Part shown: positions 27,208 to 32,233 of the stretch, piece after piece
How positions within the stretch are numbered: position 1 is the first letter of the stretch
How the letters are laid out: every line of letters starts with the position of its first letter
Source of the DNA: Erysipelotrichaceae bacterium
GTDB taxonomy: Bacteria; Bacillota_I; Bacilli_A; Erysipelotrichales; Coprobacillaceae
Reading direction: 5' to 3'
Length of the DNA stretch: 32,233 nucleotides
Assembly (NCBI GenBank): GCA_017633115.1
Contig: JAGBPZ010000145.1
Span: 1 to 32,233 of the forward strand
The notes under the pieces: model-generated
What the model was told of the DNA's origin: nothing
Seen by the model: the letters and a program-made list of their open reading frames with translations, nothing else
Database searches by the model: none
Translations under genes and position numbers: made by a program

Positions 27208-27236
27208 TTGAAGTGTTGATAGATTTGTTATAGAAT
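27208..27236 (+). promoter_or_regulatory. Promoter of the LCP-family gene
   Basis: TTGAAG (27208-27213), a 17-bp spacer and TAGAAT (27231-27236) sit about 40 nt before the start codon. Confidence 0.6.
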
Positions 27237-27277
27237 GTTTCAAGGTAAAAAAATGAAATTAGGATGGTAAAATACGA

Positions 27278-28876
27278 ATGAAAAAGATTGTGAACATACT
27301 ATTTTCTAAACGAATTTTAGCCGTTGTACAAATTATCTTAGGTATTGTGGCTATTATGATCCTGGCTCAGTCAGAATTAGTGCCTGTCAAGTATCTTATT
27401 GGTGCAGGTCTCATTTTACTTCTATTGGATGTCATTTTTTACATCACACAGATTCAGGGATCACTCGTTATTAGAGGAAAACGTATAACCTTTAAAAGAC
27501 CAGTCAATATTATTTCAAAAGTATTGCAGGTTGGTTTGTGTCTTGCTTTGATCTATGGTTGTATTTCAGTCGATGAAGGTACATCTGTCATCGAAGAAAT
27601 TGCCAGTGAACTTGAAGATAATACGATTGAATATAGCGTTGTTGTTTTAGCATCAAGCAAAGTCAAAAAGGCTGTTGATTTAGAAGGTAAGAGTATTGGT
27701 TATTATTCACCAAAGGATGCCGTTGAAAAACAGCGTTACAACCAGATTGTCACAAAAGTTAACGATGAACTGAAGGAAGAATTAGCACCTACAGTTTATG
27801 ATACGGTTGAAGAAGCAACAAATGCTTTATACGATAAAAAAGTCAAAAGTATTGTCATTCAGGAAGCAATGCGTGATGACTATTGTGAAGTCAAAGAAAA
27901 CTTTGATGATGAAACACGCATTATTAAAAGCAGTGAAATTTTAATTCCAACTGCCAGAGCCAATAAGGCTAAAGTTACTAAAGAACCATTTATCGTCTTC
28001 GTCTCTGGTGAAGATGCTTATGGTAAAAAGATTTCAGCTACATCACGTTCCGACGTTAATATGCTTGCCGTTATTAATCCAGTCACTAAACAGGTCTTAC
28101 TGATCAGTATTCCTCGTGACTATTATGTACCAATCAATGGTATGTATAATAACGACAAATTAACTCACAGCGGTTTACGTGGTATTGATTGTACAGTCAA
28201 AACTGTCCAAGACTTCATGGATATTAAGATTAACTACTATGCAAAAGTTAACTATACTTCATTCATGAAAATCATTGATGCTCTTGGTGGTATTACAATT
28301 GATAACCCATATGGTGAATTTACTTCACGTGTTGGTTTCTTTACTTTCAAAGAAGGTAAGAATAAGTTGACTGCTAAACAGGCACTCGCATTTGTTCGTG
28401 AACGTCATTCTTTCTCTGATGGTGACTTTGCAAGAAACTATAACCAGCAGTTAATGATCAAAGCAGTTTTGAAAAAGGTCACAAGTCCATCTTCTATTTT
28501 GAAGCTTGGTAAGATTTTCAATACTGTAAGAAAAACTGTCAGCACCAATATGTCAGCTAAAGAAATCAAGAGTCTGATCAATATGGAAGTAGATGATATG
28601 GCAAGCTGGGATGTACAGACTTATAGTCTTAAAGGTTATCCAACTCGTGCTAATTCATTTGCGATGGTAACTGCACCTACATCTGCAGGTCTTTCAGTTG
28701 TCATGCCTGATGATACTTCAATTCCAAAAGCACAGAAGTATATCAAGAAAGTGATGAAAGGCAAGATCATTAAGATCAAACATGCTAAGAAACAGATTGA
28801 AGTCTATCCAAATGCCAACGATAAATATATGAAGTATGGCGATAAGAAGACTGATGTTAAAACTGAAAAGAAATAA
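27278..28876 (+). CDS. LytR-CpsA-Psr (LCP) family protein, three-TM form with accessory domain
   Basis: LCP proteins attach teichoic acids or capsule polymers to peptidoglycan outside the membrane. This 532-residue protein has three N-terminal hydrophobic helices (about 12-31, 37-57 and 80-98). An extracellular accessory region follows (about 105-235), including DLEGKSIGYYSPKDAVEKQR-type sequence that resembles a small binding-protein fold. The LCP domain (about 240-460) shows SRSDVNMLAVINPVTKQVLLIS, IPRDYYVP, and LALGGI-like DALGGITIDN and FVRERHSF with the phosphate-binding arginines. A basic Lys-rich tail ends the chain. The three-TM plus accessory layout recalls streptococcal CpsA/Cps2A more than single-TM LytR. 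It is monocistronic, with a terminator right after. Confidence 0.92.
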   Translation: MKKIVNILFSKRILAVVQIILGIVAIMILAQSELVPVKYLIGAGLILLLLDVIFYITQIQGSLVIRGKRITFKRPVNIISKVLQVGLCLALIYGCISVDEGTSVIEEIASELEDNTIEYSVVVLASSKVKKAVDLEGKSIGYYSPKDAVEKQRYNQIVTKVNDELKEELAPTVYDTVEEATNALYDKKVKSIVIQEAMRDDYCEVKENFDDETRIIKSSEILIPTARANKAKVTKEPFIVFVSGEDAYGKKISATSRSDVNMLAVINPVTKQVLLISIPRDYYVPINGMYNNDKLTHSGLRGIDCTVKTVQDFMDIKINYYAKVNYTSFMKIIDALGGITIDNPYGEFTSRVGFFTFKEGKNKLTAKQALAFVRERHSFSDGDFARNYNQQLMIKAVLKKVTSPSSILKLGKIFNTVRKTVSTNMSAKEIKSLINMEVDDMASWDVQTYSLKGYPTRANSFAMVTAPTSAGLSVVMPDDTSIPKAQKYIKKVMKGKIIKIKHAKKQIEVYPNANDKYMKYGDKKTDVKTEKK

Positions 28877-28884
28877 CTTTTAAG

Positions 28885-28907
28885 AGACGGCGTTATGCCG
28901 TCTTTTT
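28885..28907 (+). terminator. Terminator after the LCP gene
   Basis: AGACGGC (28885-28891) and GCCGTCT (28897-28903) form a 7-bp stem with a GTTAT loop and a following T-run. Confidence 0.9.
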
Positions 28908-28926
28908 CTTTTGACTATCAATATTG

Positions 28927-28955
28927 TTGGCATTTGGGATGAAAAGGTCCATAAT
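28927..28955 (+). promoter_or_regulatory. Putative promoter of the small orphan-GH20 pair
   Basis: TTGGCA (28927-28932), a 17-bp spacer and CATAAT (28950-28955) directly follow the LCP terminator and precede the small ORF. This placement argues against the TTG and ATG codons at 28924-28941 as starts. Confidence 0.5.
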
Positions 28956-28962
28956 AAAAATA

Positions 28963-29331
28963 ATGAATATAATTGAAATCAATAGAGATAAATATATGTC
29001 ACAACTTAGAAAACTGACACTGATTAATTTGATGGCCAGTACTCCTTTTCAAACTGTTTTGCAGGCTGCTGCGAAATGGGCAGGTTATTATGATTTTCAA
29101 TTCAATAATTTGAATTATAGAAATCATATTTTAAGGTCTAATGATGAACCAGAGATGTTTTCGTTATACCGTTCAATACATGAGATGAAGTTTTATACTT
29201 CTCTTTATAGTGTTGATCAAAAGTTGATTATGGTCATCGATCCAATGACTGGTTCGTGTTATATTGATGCTCTCTTTTTTTACGATCATATAGATGATTA
29301 TCAAGAAATCACGTACTATTTGCAGTTCTAG
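28963..29331 (+). CDS. Hypothetical small protein
   Basis: I do not recognise this protein. Starts at 28963 (MNIIEINRDKYMSQ, 122 aa) and 28996 (MSQLRKLTL, 111 aa) are both possible; neither has a convincing ribosome site, and starts further upstream fall inside the putative promoter. It has a helical N-terminus and many aromatic residues (YYDFQFNNLNY, ALFFYDHIDDYQEITYYLQF). It has no signal peptide. It lies 18 nt before the GH20 gene on the same strand, so they probably share a transcript, but that is its only clue to function. Confidence 0.6.
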   Translation: MNIIEINRDKYMSQLRKLTLINLMASTPFQTVLQAAAKWAGYYDFQFNNLNYRNHILRSNDEPEMFSLYRSIHEMKFYTSLYSVDQKLIMVIDPMTGSCYIDALFFYDHIDDYQEITYYLQF

Positions 29332-29349
29332 CGAAGATGGGGTTAGCTT

Positions 29350-30513
29350 ATGAAAAGTCAAAAGAATCCAAAACGTTTTTTTACCTATGGATATGTCAAT
29401 GAGTTACTAAACAAACACGCAGAAAAGATATCAACTGATGATGAATCAAAGGGAAAGCTTATATCAGGGATGTCACTAGATTGTGCAAGACGTTATTATC
29501 CTGTTCAAACAATCAAGCAGCTTATTGATACTCTAGCTGGCAATCATCACTCTTTCTTGCAATTACATCTCTCAGATGATCAGAATGTAGGTGTTGAATG
29601 TGCTCTTTTAGGACAGACAGTTAAGACATCAGAGTTATTATCTGATGGCAGTTATAGAAATCCACATACAATGAAACAGTTTCTAAGTGCTGCCCAGATC
29701 AAGGATATCATTCAGTATGCAAGAGAAAGAAACGTCGACATTATTCCTGAAATTGATGCTCCTGCACATATGGAAGGATTCTTTACTTTAGCAGAGGCTG
29801 TTTATGGCAGTGATTATGTCAATACCCTTGCTTATTCCCGTCGGGATTATCCTGGTGAGTTAAATATTTCATCACCAAAAGCTATTCATTTTGTAGAACA
29901 ACTTTATGATGAATATGCATCACTATTTAATACTAACCGTTATTTTAATACAGGCCGCTATTTTCATATTGGTTGTGACGAGCATTTTTCCGGGTCAGCA
30001 GCTGATAAAATCTCTTATATCATGAGAATATCATCTTATATGAAAGATAAAGGTTTTAGAGTCCGAATGTGGAATGACCTGTTGACCAAGTCTGATATTT
30101 ATAAGCTTGATAAGAGTATTCAGGTAACATATTGGAGTTGGGATGGTGATGCCCAGGATGAAAATGTCAGGGCAGCGAGACAGGAAGAACGTGCCACAGT
30201 AGCAGATCTTCAGGCGGAAGGTTTAGATATACTCATTTATAATTCTTATTATCTCTACTATGTGCCTTCCCATAGAAATTTCAATCAACATGACATGGAC
30301 TATACTGTTAATGACTTAAGAGAGAACTGGACAGTGAGGAACTGGTATAAAAACAGTGGTTTGTCACTTGAAAGCTTAGAGCATATCATTGGCAGTGCTG
30401 TCTCTTTGTGGAGTGAGGATTCAGGAGGGCTTCCTACCGACAAAATCATTGCCCAGTTCATTAGACACTATCGTGCTATGGAATGGGTCAACAATCGAGA
30501 AGAGATTGAATGA
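29350..30513 (+). CDS. Dispersin B-like GH20 beta-N-acetylhexosaminidase, apparently cytosolic
   Basis: GH20 enzymes release terminal N-acetylhexosamine by substrate-assisted catalysis. This 387-residue protein reads as a catalytic barrel alone. It strongly recalls dispersin B, which cuts the biofilm polymer poly-beta-1,6-GlcNAc. Visible are R47 in LDCARRYYP, LQLHLSDDQN, IIPEIDAPAHM, the catalytic pair D210-E211 in HIGCDEHF, YWSWDGDAQDEN (261-272), YNSYYLYYVP (297-306), and W354 and E356 in SLWSEDS. No signal peptide is visible (the start is MKSQKNPKRFFTYGYVN), so it should stay in the cytosol and act on imported oligosaccharides or muropeptide-derived sugars. That differs from secreted dispersin B. 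Its ribosome site is weak and it follows the small orphan by 18 nt. Confidence 0.88.
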   Translation: MKSQKNPKRFFTYGYVNELLNKHAEKISTDDESKGKLISGMSLDCARRYYPVQTIKQLIDTLAGNHHSFLQLHLSDDQNVGVECALLGQTVKTSELLSDGSYRNPHTMKQFLSAAQIKDIIQYARERNVDIIPEIDAPAHMEGFFTLAEAVYGSDYVNTLAYSRRDYPGELNISSPKAIHFVEQLYDEYASLFNTNRYFNTGRYFHIGCDEHFSGSAADKISYIMRISSYMKDKGFRVRMWNDLLTKSDIYKLDKSIQVTYWSWDGDAQDENVRAARQEERATVADLQAEGLDILIYNSYYLYYVPSHRNFNQHDMDYTVNDLRENWTVRNWYKNSGLSLESLEHIIGSAVSLWSEDSGGLPTDKIIAQFIRHYRAMEWVNNREEIE

Positions 30514-30534
30514 CTATAAAGAAATTGTTATAAT
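30506..30534 (+). promoter_or_regulatory. Promoter of the lipoprotein gene
   Basis: TTGAAT (30506-30511), a 17-bp spacer and a perfect TATAAT (30529-30534). The -35 overlaps the end of the GH20 gene. Confidence 0.8.
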
Positions 30535-30594
30535 TCTTAATAGAAGTAAACTTAAATATGTCATTAATTTAATCAAAACAAGAAAGGAGTTCTA

Positions 30595-31056
30595 ATGATG
30601 AAAAGACTTGTTTTATTCACTTTATCTTTGCTTTGCTGTCTCACAATGCTTTGTGGCTGTGGCGGTGAATCAATTACTTCTTATAACTTTAAAGGATATG
30701 CCGGTGAGAAGATTAGTATTGGTGAAGTAAGTGGCTCTGGTTATAAGGTAGGTCATAAAGGTCAGACTGTTGTATTATTGATGAAAGATAAGGCAACTAT
30801 AATGGAAGGCTATTTAGATGGTGATTCTTTATGGACTGCTGCAACTAAAACTATTGAATCTAAAAAGGTTGAAGTGATTGCTCATGAAGATGAAAAACTT
30901 ATCTATAAAGATGGTGATAAGTATACTGCAGTTTTCATGGTTCCAGGTGCTCTTTCATATGTCATTCTTGAGGGTAGAGTAACTGGTGATGTCACTGATG
31001 ATGATATCAAGACGGCGTTAGATAATCTTCGCGTAGATATCGATTTGACAGAATAG
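30595..31056 (+). CDS. Small secreted lipoprotein, unknown function
   Basis: The 153-residue chain starts with a lipoprotein signal peptide: basic MMKR, a hydrophobic stretch, and the lipobox LCGC with the modified Cys at position 22. The mature part is about 130 residues of likely beta-rich sequence (KISIGEVSGSGYKVGHK, YKDGDKYTAVFMVPG) ending in an acidic stretch. I do not recognise a named domain. Tandem ATGs at 30595 and 30598 both follow aaaggag; the second has better spacing. It has its own promoter and terminator. It is probably anchored on the outer face of the membrane. Confidence 0.85.
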   Translation: MMKRLVLFTLSLLCCLTMLCGCGGESITSYNFKGYAGEKISIGEVSGSGYKVGHKGQTVVLLMKDKATIMEGYLDGDSLWTAATKTIESKKVEVIAHEDEKLIYKDGDKYTAVFMVPGALSYVILEGRVTGDVTDDDIKTALDNLRVDIDLTE

Positions 31057-31076
31057 TTTTAAATTTATATACAATC

Positions 31077-31106
31077 AGGTTTCGGTGAAAAACCGAAGCC
31101 TTTTTT
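31077..31106 (+). terminator. Terminator after the lipoprotein gene
   Basis: AGGTTTCGGT (31077-31086) pairs over 10 bp (one G-T) with ACCGAAGCCT (31092-31101) around GAAAA, ending in six T. Confidence 0.93.
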
Positions 31107-31398
31107 ATTTTGTACTTATGAAGAAAGAATCATGTCTCATAAGTATAATGTGGCATCAAGGCGTCTAAATGTGCTATTATGTGAAGGTGATATATATCTA
31201 TTTGAAATAGACAGTAGTCACTCTGCACTTCAATCGATGTCCGTATTGAGGAGAAATGCTTTTATTTGTCATTATTGATTACACAGGCTGTTGAGCAAAC
31301 ACTGTGTGATAGATCCGAGTCATTAAAACCAGAATGTTTTGAAGATCTGGTCAAGCAGTTAAAGTTTATTGAGACAGTCATAAGAAAGGAAAAATAAG
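31107..31398 (+). other. aroB leader region with tiny or broken ORFs
   Basis: About 290 nt with no clear gene. Two -10-like boxes are visible: TATAAT at 31144-31149, with no good -35, and an extended -10 TGCTATTAT at 31172-31180. A 13-codon ORF (31169-31210, four Tyr codons) follows aagg. A hairpin CTTCAAT/ATTGAGG lies around 31228-31251, without a T-run. I found no T-box signature (TGGNACC). Confidence 0.5.
31266..31397 (+). CDS. Possible small ORF (43 aa) or 3' remnant of a gene before aroB
   Basis: The frame is open from 31218 and ends in TAA at 31395-31397, one base before the aroB ATG. The only reasonable start in the frame is TTG at 31266, 12 nt after gaggag. The peptide (LSLLITQAVEQTLCDR... 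ending FIETVIRKEK) is charged and helical, and reads like genuine protein. A different frame upstream (31171-31278, containing EGDIYLFEIDSSHSALQ) also reads like coding sequence, so a single frameshift in 31218-31276 could join them into a protein of about 75 residues. The tight junction with aroB suggests co-translation. No family is recognised. Confidence 0.35.
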   Translation: MSLLITQAVEQTLCDRSESLKPECFEDLVKQLKFIETVIRKEK

Positions 31399-32233
31399 AT
31401 GAATCAATATGTAGAATTAGGAGCTGATAGTTATACAATTTATATCGAAAATGGTTTATTGCATCATGTCGATAAAATTATTGCGCAGGTATATAAAGCA
31501 GGAAAAATTGCCATTATTAGTGATGATAATGTTTTTCCACTTTATGGATCGCTGATTATGGATAAATTATCACCTTTTTATGAAGTGACCGCAATTGTGA
31601 TTCCCCACGGAGAACAATCAAAACGTTTTGATATATTACCGGAGATTTATTCTCAATTAATTGACGCTCATCTAACCCGTACAGATTTAATTATTGCTTT
31701 GGGTGGTGGTGTCATCGGTGATCTTGCAGGATTTGTTGCCAGCAGTTATTTACGTGGCATTAAGTTCATCCAGATTCCAACCAGTCTGCTTGCACAAGTT
31801 GATTCTAGTGTCGGCGGTAAAGTAGCTGTAGATCTGCCTCAGGGTAAAAACCTTGTTGGTGCTTTTAAACATCCATTACAAGTCATTATTGACCCTGATA
31901 CTTTAAAGACCTTGCCACATCGTTATCTGGTTGATGGTATGGGTGAAGTCATCAAATATGGTTGTATTAAGGACCGCAGTCTTTTTGAACAATTAATGAC
32001 CTATAATGGCTATGATGAATTATTAAAAGATATGACATCAATTATTGACAATTGTGTTGATATTAAACGTGATGTTGTTGAAAGAGATTTATATGATTTT
32101 GGCGATCGCTTATGCTTGAACTTTGGACATACGATTGGTCATGCTGTCGAACAGTATTATCATTATGGCACCTATTCTCATGGGGAAGCTGTTGCCATTG
32201 GTATGGTTGCTATCACACGTCTATCAGAAGCAA
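31399..32233 (+). CDS. aroB: 3-Dehydroquinate synthase AroB, 3' end missing
   Basis: AroB converts DAHP to 3-dehydroquinate, the second step of the shikimate pathway, using NAD and a divalent metal. The frame is open to the right edge, giving the first 278 residues of about 350. Visible motifs are PHGEQSKRF, LGGGVIGDLAGFVASSYLRG for NAD binding, IPTSLLAQVDSSVGGK, GKNLVGAF, and the metal-binding E183 (GEVIKYG), H244 or H248 (NFGHTIGHAVE) and H261 (SHGEAVAIGM). The ATG follows aagaaagga, which overlaps the end of a small upstream frame. Further aro genes probably follow outside the window. Confidence 0.96.
   Translation, partial: MNQYVELGADSYTIYIENGLLHHVDKIIAQVYKAGKIAIISDDNVFPLYGSLIMDKLSPFYEVTAIVIPHGEQSKRFDILPEIYSQLIDAHLTRTDLIIALGGGVIGDLAGFVASSYLRGIKFIQIPTSLLAQVDSSVGGKVAVDLPQGKNLVGAFKHPLQVIIDPDTLKTLPHRYLVDGMGEVIKYGCIKDRSLFEQLMTYNGYDELLKDMTSIIDNCVDIKRDVVERDLYDFGDRLCLNFGHTIGHAVEQYYHYGTYSHGEAVAIGMVAITRLSEA

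Noticed and set aside
31107-31398. T-box riboswitch in front of aroB
   Set aside because: No TGGNACC antiterminator sequence, no specifier-loop stem and no terminator were found.

Overview
The window is bacterial chromosome with low G+C, AT-rich Shine-Dalgarno sites, several TTG starts, and gene content typical of Bacillota. A ZTP riboswitch in front of fhs, a one-chain PurL, an E. coli-type PurB, NlpC/P60 and LCP cell-wall proteins, and the DnaK/DnaJ type all fit. I infer an anaerobic gut Firmicute, most likely Erysipelotrichia/Coprobacillaceae (Catenibacterium, Kandleria, Sharpea type). That placement is inference only. I see no phage, IS element or CRISPR array.

Layout. 1-2690: the 3' part of dnaK, then dnaJ, separated by a strong intercistronic hairpin. 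2781-2825: a bidirectional terminator, followed by a minus-strand aminotransferase. 4113-4586: an orphan 157-aa protein. 4606-16454: one large purine operon with a clear promoter, a ZTP riboswitch, then fhs-purE-purC-purM-purN-purH'-purD-purL-purB and a strong terminator. It makes most steps from phosphoribosylamine to IMP. purF, purK and the AICAR formyltransferase half of PurH are not here; PurH is only its IMP cyclohydrolase domain. 16589-17737: a FucO-like iron alcohol dehydrogenase with its own promoter and terminator.

17860-23667: a membrane/RNA-methyltransferase-like cluster. It holds a CNNM/CorC-family protein, a 708-residue protein joining a YihY/BrkB membrane domain to a TrmA/RlmD-like RNA methyltransferase region, a second 440-residue TrmA/RlmD-like protein, and an RmuC-family protein. 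Both methyltransferase-like proteins keep the TRAM domain and four Fe-S cysteines. Both have lost the SAM motif, the DPPR motif and the catalytic cysteine, with Asp in its place. They look like paired pseudo-methyltransferases and are the most unusual thing in the window.

23738-27066, minus strand: tRNA-Leu(CAA), an RsmF-like rRNA m5C methyltransferase, an HD-domain protein and a CwlO/PcsB-like NlpC/P60 hydrolase. 27278-31056, plus strand: a three-TM LCP protein with an accessory domain, a small orphan, a dispersin B-like GH20 enzyme without a signal peptide, and a small lipoprotein. 31399-end: aroB, cut by the window edge, preceded by a leader of about 290 nt holding tiny or frameshifted ORFs.
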